A stretch of 64,000 bases of DNA, from positions 1 to 64,000 of the forward strand of contig JAJPIE010000064.1 in the NCBI GenBank assembly GCA_021324935.1, read 5' to 3'. Made by a program: the position numbers and the translations under genes. This DNA is from Acidobacteriota bacterium. GTDB lineage: Bacteria > Acidobacteriota > Terriglobia > Acidiferrales > UBA7541. This document shows positions 26,472 through 37,658 of the stretch, piece after piece (within the stretch, counting starts at the first letter, position 1; every line of letters starts with the position of its first letter). The notes under the pieces are model-generated. The model was given only the letters and a program-made list of their open reading frames with translations. It was not told where the DNA came from and did no database searches.

Positions 26472-27311
26472 ATGCCGGAACTTCCTGAAGTTGAAGCTGT
26501 CGCCCGGGCGCTGCGCCCGCTGGTGCGCGGGCAGCGCATCCGCTGCCTGCATGTGTTTCACGCCATCGCGTGCAAGCCCCAGTCTCCGGCGGACGTGGCG
26601 CGGCTGGTGGAGGGGCGGCGCGTGGCGGAAGTGTTTCGTCGCGGGAAGTATCTGTTTCTGCGGCTGGATCGCGGGCTGGTGGAGATGCACTTCCGCTTCG
26701 ACGGGCAACTGATCTGGTTTTCCGGCGCGAAGGAGCTGCTGGCGAAAGCCACCGCGGAAGCGGATAGCATCCACGTCGACCTGGCGCTGGAGTTTGGCAC
26801 CGGCGCGATGGGGTTCGCCGATCAAAGGCATTTCGGTCGCTTGCATGCGTGGGAAACAGAAGCGGCGTGCGAGCCGCTACACAGGCTGGGAGTCGATGCG
26901 TTTGACCGCGCGTTCACGGCAGTTCTGCTGCACGAACGCGCTTCGGCGTCCAAGCGGCCGTTGAAGGAATTCCTGCTGGACCAGTCGCGGATCGCGGGAA
27001 TTGGCAACATTTATTCCAGCGAGGCGCTGTGGCACGCGCGGCTGAATCCGTGGCAGCCGGCGAATTCGCTGGGCCGCCGCGAATCGGCGAGGCTCCATAA
27101 AGCGATTGTGTACGTTCTCCGGCGTGCTCTAGAATGTTGTCAGGACCCGCCGCCCGACTTTCGCGATCCAAAGTGGTGGTTCCAGGGACTGGAAGCGATC
27201 CTGCGCGCGTACCAGCGGGAGGGCTTGCCGTGCCGCCGGTGCCGGCGGCCGATCCAGCGCGTGGAGCAGGGCGGGCGTTCGACCTATTTTTGCAGACATT
27301 GCCAGAAATAA
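26472..27311 (+). CDS. mutM: formamidopyrimidine-DNA glycosylase
   Basis: MutM excises 8-oxoguanine and other oxidised bases and nicks the DNA. The N-terminus MPELPEVE provides the catalytic Pro and Glu directly after the initiator Met. RRGKYLFLRLDRG carries the conserved Lys, and LLDQSRIAGIGNIYSSEALW is the helix-two-turn-helix. The C-terminal zinc finger is CRRC...CRHC. Length of 279 aa is standard. It follows the penicillin acylase by 24 bases and precedes xseB. Confidence 0.95.
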   Translation: MPELPEVEAVARALRPLVRGQRIRCLHVFHAIACKPQSPADVARLVEGRRVAEVFRRGKYLFLRLDRGLVEMHFRFDGQLIWFSGAKELLAKATAEADSIHVDLALEFGTGAMGFADQRHFGRLHAWETEAACEPLHRLGVDAFDRAFTAVLLHERASASKRPLKEFLLDQSRIAGIGNIYSSEALWHARLNPWQPANSLGRRESARLHKAIVYVLRRALECCQDPPPDFRDPKWWFQGLEAILRAYQREGLPCRRCRRPIQRVEQGGRSTYFCRHCQK

Positions 27312-27364
27312 GTTTGTGGCGCGGCATTTGGGGCGCACTCGAATTGAACATCACAGGGGACGGC

Positions 27365-27637
27365 GTGAATCAACCGGCAGCAAAGAAGCCCGAGGCGCAG
27401 AAGAAGCCCGATTTTGAGAAATCTCTGGCGCGACTGGAGGAAGTGGTGCGCCGGCTGGAAAGCCCGCAGCTTTCGCTGGATGAAGCGATGAAGCTGTTCG
27501 AGGAGGGCGTTGGGTTGTCGCACGAATGCCAGAAACAGCTCGAAGAAGCCGAAGGCCGCGTGGAAATTTTGCTGAAGAAGGCCGATGGAAAAATGGCCGC
27601 CGAGCCGTTCGAAGGCGAAGGCCAAAGCGAATCATGA
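27365..27637 (+). CDS. xseB: exodeoxyribonuclease VII small subunit
   Basis: XseB is the small subunit that coats the XseA catalytic chain of exonuclease VII. The conserved core is FEKSLARLEEVVRRLESPQLSLDEAMKLFEEG, then a coiled segment CQKQLEEAEGRVEIL. The track ORF starts inside mutM; the GTG at 27365 with AGGGGAC upstream gives a normal 90-residue protein. xseA is not in the window. The gene lies directly before a prenyl diphosphate synthase gene, a very common order in bacteria. Confidence 0.93.
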   Translation: MNQPAAKKPEAQKKPDFEKSLARLEEVVRRLESPQLSLDEAMKLFEEGVGLSHECQKQLEEAEGRVEILLKKADGKMAAEPFEGEGQSES

Positions 27638-27650
27638 GCGCAATCCGCTG

Positions 27651-28559
27651 ATGCAGACTGGACCTTCTCCCACTCCGATGAAACTTCCTTCCTTTTTTGA
27701 AGAAGACCGCCTGGCCGTGGATGCGCAACTGCAAACCCTGCTGCCCGCGGAAAGCGCGCAGCCGCCTTCGATCCACACCGCGATGCGGTATTCCGTATTC
27801 GCCGGCGGAAAACGCATCCGGCCGATGCTGTGTCTGGAGGCCGCACGAATTTTCACGCCGGACGTTGCGCCCGCTCTTTATCCCGGCTGCGCGATCGAGT
27901 TCATCCACACCTATTCGCTGATTCACGACGACCTCCCCGCGCTGGACAACGACGATTTGAGGCGCGGCAAGCCCACGTGCCACAAAAAGTATGGCGAGGC
28001 CACCGCGATCCTGGCCGGCGATGCGCTGCTGACGCTGGCATTCGAAACGATTGCTGCCACGCCAGTCTCGGCAGACCTCCGCGTCGCGATGGTGACGGAA
28101 ATCTCCACCGCTGCGGGCACGGTGAACGGCATGGTCGGCGGACAGGTGGCGGACCTGGAAGCGGAAGGCCGTGCGGTTGGGCCGGAGACGCTCGAATACA
28201 TTCACCGGTCGAAAACCGCCGCGCTGATTCGAGCTTCGATCGCCGCTGGCGCTCTTTGCGCGGGCGCTCCCGCTGACGACGTGGCGCGATTGCGGCGCTT
28301 TGGCGAAACCATCGGCTGGGCGTTTCAGGTGACCGACGATATCCTGGACGTGACGGAATCCTCCGCGGCGCTCGGCAAAACCGCGGGCAAGGACATCGCG
28401 CAGCAGAAGGCGACCTATCCGGCGGTGTTTGGCCTGGAACGCTCGCAACAAATTGCGAAGGAACTCGCCGGCAAGGCGATCGCGGAGCTGGCGCCCTACG
28501 ACGAACGCGCCAGCCGGTTGCGCACCATCGCGGAATTTTTGGTCCTTCGGCGCACCTAA
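27651..28559 (+). CDS. ispA: polyprenyl (farnesyl/geranylgeranyl) diphosphate synthase
   Basis: A trans-prenyltransferase that condenses IPP with allylic diphosphates. The first Asp-rich motif is DDLPALDNDDLRRGKPT and the second is DDILD; GGKRIRPML is also present. Product length is set by residues before the first motif (here FIHTYSLIHDD), which fits the farnesyl/geranylgeranyl class, but chain length cannot be fixed from sequence alone. The ATG at 27651 gives 302 aa; another ATG lies at 27678. It sits between xseB and tlyA, in the order often seen with dxs. Confidence 0.9.
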   Translation: MQTGPSPTPMKLPSFFEEDRLAVDAQLQTLLPAESAQPPSIHTAMRYSVFAGGKRIRPMLCLEAARIFTPDVAPALYPGCAIEFIHTYSLIHDDLPALDNDDLRRGKPTCHKKYGEATAILAGDALLTLAFETIAATPVSADLRVAMVTEISTAAGTVNGMVGGQVADLEAEGRAVGPETLEYIHRSKTAALIRASIAAGALCAGAPADDVARLRRFGETIGWAFQVTDDILDVTESSAALGKTAGKDIAQQKATYPAVFGLERSQQIAKELAGKAIAELAPYDERASRLRTIAEFLVLRRT

Positions 28560-28570
28560 CACCCATTTCC

Positions 28571-29332
28571 ATGAACGCAAAAGCGGAGCGCAAGCGCCTG
28601 GACGTGCTGCTGGTCGAACGGGGGATGGCCGAGTCGCGCCACAAGGCGCAGGCGATGATTCTGGCGGGCGAAGTGGAAGTAGACCGGAAACGCGCGGAAA
28701 AGGCGGGTGCGCTGCTGCCGGAAAGCTCGCATATCGAAGTCCACAGCCGGCTGCAGAGATACGCCAGCCGCGGCGGGCTCAAGCTCGAAGGTGCGCTGGA
28801 AGATTTTCAAGTGAACCCGGCGGGAAAAGTCTGCCTTGACCTGGGTGCTTCGACCGGCGGCTTTACGGATTGCTTGCTGCAGCGCGGAGCGGCGCACGTC
28901 TATGCCGTGGACGTCAATACGGACCAGTTGAGCTGGAAACTGCGGGAAGATGCGCGCGTTCTCCGGATTAAAAAGAACGCGCGCGACCTGCGTGCCGCGG
29001 ATCTGCCCGAAGCCGTGGACCTGGTCGTGGCCGATGTTTCGTTCATTTCCGTCAGCAAAGTGCTTCCAGGCGCGGTGGCTTGCGCGAAGGACGGAGCCGA
29101 ACTGCTGATCCTGATCAAGCCGCAATTCGAATTGCAGCGCGAAGATGTCGGCAAAGGAGGTATCGTGCGCTTAAAAATATTGCACGACAAGGCGATCGCG
29201 AGCGTCCGACAAGCGGCCGAAGCGCTGGGACTAACCGCCTCTGGAGCGGCGCCCAGCCATTTGCCCGGGGCGGAGGGCAATCAGGAGTATTTCCTTCACG
29301 CGCGAAAACCGGCTGGGGTAGAATCCCGATAG
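28571..29332 (+). CDS. tlyA: TlyA-family rRNA (cytidine-2'-O)-methyltransferase
   Basis: TlyA proteins 2'-O-methylate rRNA cytidines and were first named hemolysin A. Residues 8-65 are an S4 RNA-binding domain (RLDVLLVERGMAESRHKAQAMI). From about residue 80 the FtsJ-like methyltransferase domain has YASRGGLKLEGAL, the SAM motif DLGASTGGFTDCLLQ and LIKPQFE. Length of 253 aa is normal. It lies 11 bases after the prenyl synthase and 3 bases before nadK, so it is translated in the same operon. Confidence 0.93.
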   Translation: MNAKAERKRLDVLLVERGMAESRHKAQAMILAGEVEVDRKRAEKAGALLPESSHIEVHSRLQRYASRGGLKLEGALEDFQVNPAGKVCLDLGASTGGFTDCLLQRGAAHVYAVDVNTDQLSWKLREDARVLRIKKNARDLRAADLPEAVDLVVADVSFISVSKVLPGAVACAKDGAELLILIKPQFELQREDVGKGGIVRLKILHDKAIASVRQAAEALGLTASGAAPSHLPGAEGNQEYFLHARKPAGVESR

Positions 29333-29335
29333 TCC

Positions 29336-30211
29336 ATGCGGCCCGAACCCACTTTCAAACGAATTGGCATTATCTCCCGCCCGCGGCGCTCGAACATCGC
29401 CGAAGTGGTGCCGCCGCTGCTGCGCTGGCTGCAGGAGCGCGGCTTGCAGGCCGCCTATGACATTGAAACCGCCACGGTGTTGCACGGGAATTCGGTTGGG
29501 AAAACGCGGCACCAGGTGGCGCAGGAATCCGACTTGCTGCTGGTGCTGGGCGGCGACGGCACCATTCTTGCCGCTTCGCGCGAGGCCGCGCATCACGACA
29601 TTCCGATTCTGCCCATAAACATGGGCAGCCTGGGATTTCTAACCAGTTTCACCGTGGAAGAGCTGTATCCGGCTCTGGAAAGTACGTTGGCGGGCCAGGC
29701 AAAAATTGAAGAGCGCGTGCTGCTCTCCGTCGAGCGCACGCACAACGGCGAATTGCTGACACAGCAGCGCGTGCTGAACGATGCGGTGGTACACAAGGGC
29801 ACGCTGGCGCGCATGATTGAAGTGGAACTCCATATCAACGGCGCGTTCGTCTGCCGCTATCGCGCCGACGGATTGATTGTGGCCACGCCAACGGGTTCGA
29901 CCGCATACTCGCTTTCCGCCGGCGGGCCGATCGTGCAACCGGGTGTGGCGGCGATTCTGGTGACGCCGATTTGCCCGCACACGCTCAGCGACCGTCCCGT
30001 GGTGATCCAGGACAGCTCGGCGATCGAGTTGCATCTTTCGGAGAGTTCCGATTCCGTCTTTCTTACCCTGGACGGGCAGACCGGCGTACCCATGCAACTG
30101 GGCGACCGCGTAAAAATTGCGCGTTCGAAGGAGCGGTTAAAACTCATTCAACCGCCGAACAAGACGTATTTCGAGATCCTGCGCAACAAATTGAAGTGGG
30201 GCGAGGCGTAG
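29336..30211 (+). CDS. nadK: NAD kinase
   Basis: NadK phosphorylates NAD to NADP with ATP or polyphosphate. The glycine-rich kinase motif GGDGTILAASR, the following NMGSLGFLT and the NAD-contacting DGLIVATPTGSTAYSLSAGGPI are all intact. Length of 291 aa is typical. It ends the plus-strand run (penicillin acylase, mutM, xseB, prenyl synthase, tlyA, nadK) and converges on lysA with 3 bases between the two stop codons. Confidence 0.96.
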   Translation: MRPEPTFKRIGIISRPRRSNIAEVVPPLLRWLQERGLQAAYDIETATVLHGNSVGKTRHQVAQESDLLLVLGGDGTILAASREAAHHDIPILPINMGSLGFLTSFTVEELYPALESTLAGQAKIEERVLLSVERTHNGELLTQQRVLNDAVVHKGTLARMIEVELHINGAFVCRYRADGLIVATPTGSTAYSLSAGGPIVQPGVAAILVTPICPHTLSDRPVVIQDSSAIELHLSESSDSVFLTLDGQTGVPMQLGDRVKIARSKERLKLIQPPNKTYFEILRNKLKWGEA

Positions 30212-30214
30212 GCC

Positions 30215-31579
30215 TCAGCCGAGTACGTCGGTGCGCAGCAGGTCACGATAGGTTTCGCGGCGACGGATGAGCTTCGCGGTTCTTCCGTAAACGAGGATTT
30301 CGGCAGCACGGCCTCGCGCGTTGTAATTGGAAGATTGCGCGAATCCGTAGGCGCCCGCCAGCCAGATGGCGACTAGATCACGCTGTGAAACGCTTCCCAG
30401 CGGCCAATCCACAAGAAAGGTGTCGCCGGTTTCGCAGACGGGCCCGACGATGTCTGATCGCTCGGCGGAATTTTCATTCCTTGAGGAAGCCTGCACGACC
30501 CGCGTGATCGGATGTGGCGCGTCGTAGAGCACCGGGCGCATCAGGTCGTTCATCGCCGCATCGAGAATCACAAACGATTTCCGGGAGTTCGACTTCGTAT
30601 ACACCACGCGGGAGAGGAGCACACAGGATTCCGCGATAATGGACCGCCCGGGCTCGAGCAAAACCTTCACGCCAAGCGGCCCGGCAATTTCCGCAATCAT
30701 CCGGCCGTAGTCGGACCGCGAAGCCGGGTGCTCGCTGGTGTAGCGCACACCCAGGCCGCCGCCCACGTCCAGGTATTCCAGCGCGATTCCCTGGCGGCGA
30801 AGATCCAGCAGATAGCTGGCCAGGCGTTCGAGTGCGCGGCGAAACGGCTGCAGGTCCACGATCTGCGAGCCGATGTGCGCGCTGATTCCCTGCCAGCGAA
30901 TTGCCTGCGCTCCGCGATGCGCGAGATAAAGTCTTCTCGCCTCCGGCCAGGCGATTCCGAATTTGTGCTCTTCGAGTCCCGTGGCGATGTGCGGATGGCC
31001 GCCCGCTTTCACGTCGGGGTTCACGCGAACCGAAACGCCCGGGGCCCGTTCAGCGGCCCGCGAAACGCGAGACGCTTCTTCGATCAGCATTTCAAGTTCC
31101 GCCGGAGATTCCACGTTGAACTGCAAAATGCCACGGGCATCCCTGCGATTGCCGCGATAGCGAAGCGCTTCGCGAATCTCTTCGCGGCTTTTGCCCACGC
31201 CGGAAAACACGATACGGCGGCCGGAGATGCCCAGATGGCCGAGATGCGCGAGTTCGCCTCCGGAAACGATGTCGAAGCCGCTGCCGAGGCTTGCCAGAAA
31301 ATTCAGAATCGAAAGGTTGCCATTGGCTTTAACGGCGAAGCACACCTGGTGCGGCACCTTTGCCAGGCCGCGCTCAATTCCGCGATAGGCGTCCTGGATG
31401 GCTTGCCGGCTGTACACGAATGCGGGCGTCCCGTAGCGCCGCGCAATTTGCGAAAGGGGAACCTGTTCGCAATAAACCTCGCGGGCGGCACCGCCCCTCT
31501 TTTTCCAGGAAAAATGGGGTAAGTGTTTCGCGGGGTCCACATAGGGCAGCCCCCGCCGGGCCTTCACGTGGGGGCTCAT
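30215..31579 (-). CDS. lysA: diaminopimelate decarboxylase
   Basis: LysA is a PLP fold-III enzyme that decarboxylates meso-diaminopimelate to lysine. The PLP Lys is in VCFAVKANGN; other signatures are FDIVSGGEL, the HPHIATGLEEHKFGI loop, DVGGGLGVRY, LLEPGRSIIAESCVLLSRV and CETGDTF (catalytic Cys). The first 35 residues are an extra polar segment before the barrel, so the product is 454 aa, slightly long. Its ATG overlaps the stop of the phosphatase gene upstream (ATGA). Confidence 0.93.
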   Translation of the reverse strand: MSPHVKARRGLPYVDPAKHLPHFSWKKRGGAAREVYCEQVPLSQIARRYGTPAFVYSRQAIQDAYRGIERGLAKVPHQVCFAVKANGNLSILNFLASLGSGFDIVSGGELAHLGHLGISGRRIVFSGVGKSREEIREALRYRGNRRDARGILQFNVESPAELEMLIEEASRVSRAAERAPGVSVRVNPDVKAGGHPHIATGLEEHKFGIAWPEARRLYLAHRGAQAIRWQGISAHIGSQIVDLQPFRRALERLASYLLDLRRQGIALEYLDVGGGLGVRYTSEHPASRSDYGRMIAEIAGPLGVKVLLEPGRSIIAESCVLLSRVVYTKSNSRKSFVILDAAMNDLMRPVLYDAPHPITRVVQASSRNENSAERSDIVGPVCETGDTFLVDWPLGSVSQRDLVAIWLAGAYGFAQSSNYNARGRAAEILVYGRTAKLIRRRETYRDLLRTDVLG

Positions 31580-33348
31580 TTCACCTTCATCACCACCAGC
31601 GTGCGGTCATCCGAAAGTGGCGCGCTTTGCGAGAACCACTCCACCTCGTTCAGGACGCGGTCGGCTATTTCCGCGGCGGTGAGCTGGTGATGCTGCTCGA
31701 TCAAGCGGCGGAGGCGCTCGGTGCCGAAAAGCTGGCCTTCGCTGTTGGAAGTTTCCGCGATGCCGTCGGAATGGAAAACGAGAACGTCGCCGGCTTCAAG
31801 CGTTACGCTCCACTCATCATAGGTGACGTCTTCAAAAATGCCCAAGGGAAATCCGGTGAGCTCGATGCGATCGCACCGGCCACGCTTATAAAGCAAGGGC
31901 TGCGACTGCCCGGCATTGGCAACGCGCAATTTCTGCCGGCCTTTCTGCCAGGTGGCGAAGCAGGCGGTCATGAAACGCCCTTCGATGCGGCGCTCGCCAA
32001 TCAATTGATTCATCTGGCGGAGGAGCTCGGCGGGTTGCAGCTTCTGCGGCCCCAGGCTGCGCATGATGCCGATCGAAACGGCGCCGAAAAGCGCGGCGGC
32101 GGTGCCTTTGCCGCTCACATCGCCGAGGGCAACGCCAAGCTGTTGCGGACCGTAGCGCAGAAAATCGTACAAGTCGCCGCAGACTTCGCGCGCGGAGATG
32201 TAACGCGCGGCCACATCGAGGCCGTAATCGTCGGCGGGCACCGCGCGCAGCAGGGCGCCCTGGATGCGTTTCGCGGCCTGCAAATCGCGCTCCATGCGGG
32301 CTTCGTCGCGGGCGACTTGTTCATAGAGGCGCGCATTTTCCAGCGCCACGGCGAGGTTCGCGGCAAGAATCGTGAGCGTCTGGACGTGCTCTTTGGTGAA
32401 ATAATTCAGTTGCGGGCTTTCGAGGTCGAGCACGCCGGTGACTTTGTTTTTGTAAATCATCGGAATGGCGAGCTCCGAGCGCGTTTCTGGATTCACCATC
32501 AGGTATCGCGGGTCGTTGGTGACGTCGGGCACCAGCACCGCCTCGCGCAAGGTAGCCGCTGCGCCAACAATGCCCTCCGTTGCCGCCACACGCAGCTTGC
32601 CTTGCACGCGCTGGCCATGCTTCACGTCCAAGCGGTGGCGGAAGATTTTCTGCTCCTCGTCGTAGAGCATGATGCTGATGATCTGGTAGTCGATTACGCG
32701 CTTGACGAGCTCCGCCGCGCGACGCAACAGCTCTTCGACGTCGAGAATTGAGCTGATTTCGCGGCTGACTTCGTTGAGCACCAGCAGCGTTTCGGCCTGC
32801 GCGCGGACTTTCTGGAACAGCCGCGCGTTTTCGATGGCCACCGCCAAGCGGCTGGCCAGCAGCGTGATGACCTTTTGCTGTTCCCTGGTGAAATAATCGA
32901 GGTGGCGGCTTTGGATGTCCAGCACGCCGACGCATTTGCCGCGGAAGATTAGCGGCACGGCCAACTCCGACTTCACGCTTTCGATGGCATTGATGTAGCG
33001 GGGATCCTGTGAGACGTCGCTGACGCGCACGGGCAAGCCGGTGGCCGCGGCCGTGCCGGTGATTCCCTGCCCCACAGGTATGTGGAGATTTTCCGCAAGG
33101 CCTGGCGGATAGCCGATGGCGAAGCGATGCGTCAGGTACGAGCCCGTGTCGTCGAGCATCAGCACACCAAAAAATTCGTAGTCGATGTAGCGCTTGATGA
33201 GAACGGCGGTGTGCGCCAGCACTTCATCGAGATCGAGCGAGGCGTTGACCTCTTCGCCGATCTCCGCGAGCGTCGCCAGGACTTCCGACGACACCTGGAG
33301 CTGCTCCGCGCTGGTTTGTGCCTCTGAATTCGATTGGGTAGCGTCCAT
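31576..33348 (-). CDS. GAF-GAF-SpoIIE (PP2C-type) phosphatase
   Basis: Domain order: GAF 1 at about residues 35-175, GAF 2 at about 200-345, then a PP2C/SpoIIE phosphatase at about 385-590 (AARYISAREVCGDLYDF, VALGDVSGKGTAAAL, DVLVFHSDGIAETSN carry the metal-binding Asp residues). Such proteins dephosphorylate anti-sigma antagonists in partner-switching pathways, with the GAF domains sensing small ligands or redox state. No anti-sigma kinase is adjacent, though a protein with an RsbW-like HATPase is encoded at 40.7 kb. The stop overlaps the lysA start; hpt lies 57 bases upstream. Confidence 0.9.
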   Translation of the reverse strand: MDATQSNSEAQTSAEQLQVSSEVLATLAEIGEEVNASLDLDEVLAHTAVLIKRYIDYEFFGVLMLDDTGSYLTHRFAIGYPPGLAENLHIPVGQGITGTAAATGLPVRVSDVSQDPRYINAIESVKSELAVPLIFRGKCVGVLDIQSRHLDYFTREQQKVITLLASRLAVAIENARLFQKVRAQAETLLVLNEVSREISSILDVEELLRRAAELVKRVIDYQIISIMLYDEEQKIFRHRLDVKHGQRVQGKLRVAATEGIVGAAATLREAVLVPDVTNDPRYLMVNPETRSELAIPMIYKNKVTGVLDLESPQLNYFTKEHVQTLTILAANLAVALENARLYEQVARDEARMERDLQAAKRIQGALLRAVPADDYGLDVAARYISAREVCGDLYDFLRYGPQQLGVALGDVSGKGTAAALFGAVSIGIMRSLGPQKLQPAELLRQMNQLIGERRIEGRFMTACFATWQKGRQKLRVANAGQSQPLLYKRGRCDRIELTGFPLGIFEDVTYDEWSVTLEAGDVLVFHSDGIAETSNSEGQLFGTERLRRLIEQHHQLTAAEIADRVLNEVEWFSQSAPLSDDRTLVVMKVK

Positions 33349-33405
33349 GAATGCAACTAGTATAACAGGCGAATTATGCTTGCACGCCGGGGCAAAAAGT
33401 GGGCA

Positions 33406-34008
33406 TCACGCATCCACCTTGGTTTTGCCGTGTGGCCCCAGGCGGACCACGCAAACATCGGGCAGGTTGCGGTAACGCTCATCAAAATCGAGGCCATAGC
33501 CCACCACAAATTCGTTGGGGATAACGAAGCCGGTGTAATCGGCCTTCACGTCAGCGATGCGGCGCTCGACCTTGTCGAGCAAAACCGCCACGCGGAGGTG
33601 CTTCGGCTTGCGCTCTTCAAACAGGCGCAGGAGATATTTCAGCGTCAGGCCGGTATCGAGAATATCCTCGACCACGAGGACGGTCCGGCCCTCGATGCTG
33701 ACGTCGAGATCCTTGATGAGTTTGACTTCGCCGGTCGAGTCCATGCCCTTGCCGTAGCTTGAAACGGAGATGAAGTCGAAGGAAACCTCGCCGCCGAGTT
33801 CACGGGCCAGATCCGCCAGGAACAGGACGGAGCCTTTCAACACTCCAACGAGATGAATCTGGTCGTTGGGAAAATCGCGGCGAATTTCCTGCGCCATCTG
33901 GCGGACGCGCGTGCGGATGCGCTGGTGGGAGATCAGTACGCGAAAGGTTTCCTCGGCGCGATGGCCGGGCTTCTGCTTGGCGCTTCGCTTGGCGGCCTTT
34001 GTGGACAA
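33406..34008 (-). CDS. hpt: hypoxanthine phosphoribosyltransferase
   Basis: Hpt salvages hypoxanthine and guanine using PRPP. The PRPP loop VLVVEDILDTGLTLKYLL, LVGVLKGSVLF and the C-terminal VGYGLDFDERYRNLPDV are diagnostic. There is no ATG at the 5' end; two TTG codons are possible and the one at 34008 sits 7 bases from a GGAGG ribosome site, so it is used (the track uses TTG 34014, which abuts the site). The first 20 residues are Lys/Ala-rich. It lies between the PD40 gene and the phosphatase in a minus-strand run. Confidence 0.94.
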   Translation of the reverse strand: MSTKAAKRSAKQKPGHRAEETFRVLISHQRIRTRVRQMAQEIRRDFPNDQIHLVGVLKGSVLFLADLARELGGEVSFDFISVSSYGKGMDSTGEVKLIKDLDVSIEGRTVLVVEDILDTGLTLKYLLRLFEERKPKHLRVAVLLDKVERRIADVKADYTGFVIPNEFVVGYGLDFDERYRNLPDVCVVRLGPHGKTKVDA

Positions 34009-34042
34009 GGGCAATCCTCCTTTGGTGAGCGGCAGTTAGTTT

Positions 34043-35143
34043 CTATTCGACCCAGTCGGCAATGAAAATATTGGTTTCGTGCGGCGCCTTGCCGAGACGA
34101 TTGGAAGCCCACACGAGACGCTTGCCATCCGAAGAAAACATGGGAAACGCGTCGAAATCCGGATGATAGGTGATGCGTTCCTGGCCCGTGCCGTCTTCAT
34201 GGATCACGTAAAGATCGAAGTCCCGGCCATTTTTTGGATCCGCCAGGTTGGAGGCGAAGATAATCCGTTTTCCGTCGGGAAACCAGTAGGGCGCGAAATT
34301 CGCGGCGCCGTTACGGGTCACCTGGTGCTTGTTGCTGCCATCGGCGTTCATAACCCAGATTTCGAGATTTCCCGGACGGATCAGGCCTTGGGCGAACAGG
34401 TCTTTGTAATCCTTAATTTCTTCGGGGGTGCCTGGGTGCTGCGCGCGGTAAACGATTTTGGTGCCGTCATAGGACCAGAACGGCCCGCCATCATAGCCCA
34501 ATTCGTGCGTGAGTTGCTTTACGTTGGAGCCGTCGGCGTCCATGGTGAAAATGTCGAGATCCCCGTTGCGCGTGGAGGTGAAGACGATGTGCTTGCCGTC
34601 GCGCGTGATGGTGGCTTCGGCGTTGTAGCCGGCGGCGTGGGTGAGCTGCTGCAAGTCCGAGCCATCCGGCTTCGCGGTGTAAATCTGATACGTGTTGTAG
34701 ATCGGCCAGACGTAGCCGCGGGAATAGTCCGGCTTCGGCGGACAATCGGGGCTGGTGGCGTGGGTGGAGGAGAAAAGAATCTTGTCGCCGGCCGGAAAGA
34801 AATAGCTGCAAGTCGTTCGCCCTTTGCCCGTGCTCACGAGTTTCGGCGCCGGGGGCTTGCCGTCCGGAGGATTGACAAGCATGGTGTAAATCTGATCGCA
34901 GGGGACATCCCCGCCCTGATGTTGGAAGATGAGCTGCTTATCGTCGGCGGAGAAATACGCTTCAGCATTCTGGCCGCCGAAGGTGAGCTGGCGCGCGTTC
35001 TTCAGGTGTTTTTGCTCCGGCGGGAGCAAAAGCGCGCCATCCGCGTAGACTCCACCGGCAATTGGCGAGAAGCGATCGCCGTAAAGGAAGCAGAGAGAAA
35101 GGAGTGCCGCGAGCGAAAGGCCAATCCATTTCCGGGTAAACAC
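34043..35143 (-). CDS. exported TolB-like PD40 beta-propeller protein
   Basis: The GTG-initiated product has an N-terminal signal or anchor (residues 5-24) and then repeated WD40-like PD40 blades, for example ARQLTFGGQNAEAYFSADDKQLIF, ITRDGKHIVFTSTRNGDLDIFTMDADGS and FPDGKRIIFASNL. Each blade contains the D-G-S/K and F-x-S pattern of TolB-type propellers. It lacks the TolB N-terminal domain. It lies 35 bases downstream of the M28 peptidase gene, a pairing often seen in Acidobacteriota, and may bind or present peptides, which is inference. Confidence 0.87.
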   Translation of the reverse strand: MFTRKWIGLSLAALLSLCFLYGDRFSPIAGGVYADGALLLPPEQKHLKNARQLTFGGQNAEAYFSADDKQLIFQHQGGDVPCDQIYTMLVNPPDGKPPAPKLVSTGKGRTTCSYFFPAGDKILFSSTHATSPDCPPKPDYSRGYVWPIYNTYQIYTAKPDGSDLQQLTHAAGYNAEATITRDGKHIVFTSTRNGDLDIFTMDADGSNVKQLTHELGYDGGPFWSYDGTKIVYRAQHPGTPEEIKDYKDLFAQGLIRPGNLEIWVMNADGSNKHQVTRNGAANFAPYWFPDGKRIIFASNLADPKNGRDFDLYVIHEDGTGQERITYHPDFDAFPMFSSDGKRLVWASNRLGKAPHETNIFIADWVE

Positions 35144-35178
35144 AGTTTCCAGACTCCGATGAAAGAATTTTCGAGCGG

Positions 35179-37002
<1,824 letters not shown>

Positions 37003-37117
37003 GTTGAACGTGCCCCTGGCCGCAAGGAAATGGTTGTATCTTTGCGGGAAGTTTTCCATCCTATTGGCTGCGTTGTGGCGTGTCAATTCACGCCGCGAAG
37101 GTTCTGAGGATTTCTTC

Positions 37118-37639
37118 ATGGCGGAAAGCAGAAGCGCGCTTCCGGAACCGTGGCTGCGCGGAACGTTGACGGAAGTTCCCGCGGTCGCACGCGCAGTGTT
37201 GCACGCGCTGGAGCTGGCTCAGGAAGATCTGCATCGCTGGTGCGGCGGCCTCCGAGCGGAGCAAATTCACACGCGCCCGGCGGGACTTCCCTCCGTGGGG
37301 TTTCAAATCCGGCATATCGCTGGAAGCATCGACCGCCTGTTGACGTATGCGGAGGGGCAAGCATTGACTGAGGCGCAGCAGCAAGCGCTGAAGCTGGAAG
37401 CGGGGGCAACTGGTTCGACGCAGGAAATTCTGGCAGCGCTGGATGCGGCGGTGTCTCGGGCATTCCAGCGCGTGCGAGATCTCTCTTCGCAGGACTATTC
37501 GGCGCCTCGCCTGGTGGGGCGAAAACAATTGCCCACCACGCTGGGCGGTTTGCTGGTGCACGTCGCCGAGCACACGCAGCGCCACGTTGGCCAAGCCATC
37601 ACGACGGCAAAACTCGTTTCGGCTTCGAAAGCTTTGTAG
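37118..37639 (+). CDS. DinB/YfiT-family four-helix-bundle protein
   Basis: The 173-residue product fits the DinB-like superfamily of metal-binding four-helix bundles, which include thiol transferases and hydrolases. The expected His triad is visible: FQIRHIAGSIDRLL and the pair in HVAEHTQRHVGQ. The ATG at 37118 has an AGGA site; the track start lies inside the divergent peptidase. Specific substrate is unknown; bacillithiol-type transferase is one possibility but nothing local supports it. MarC follows after 19 bases. Confidence 0.82.
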   Translation: MAESRSALPEPWLRGTLTEVPAVARAVLHALELAQEDLHRWCGGLRAEQIHTRPAGLPSVGFQIRHIAGSIDRLLTYAEGQALTEAQQQALKLEAGATGSTQEILAALDAAVSRAFQRVRDLSSQDYSAPRLVGRKQLPTTLGGLLVHVAEHTQRHVGQAITTAKLVSASKAL

Positions 37640-37658
37640 CTATACTCGCTGTCTGCTC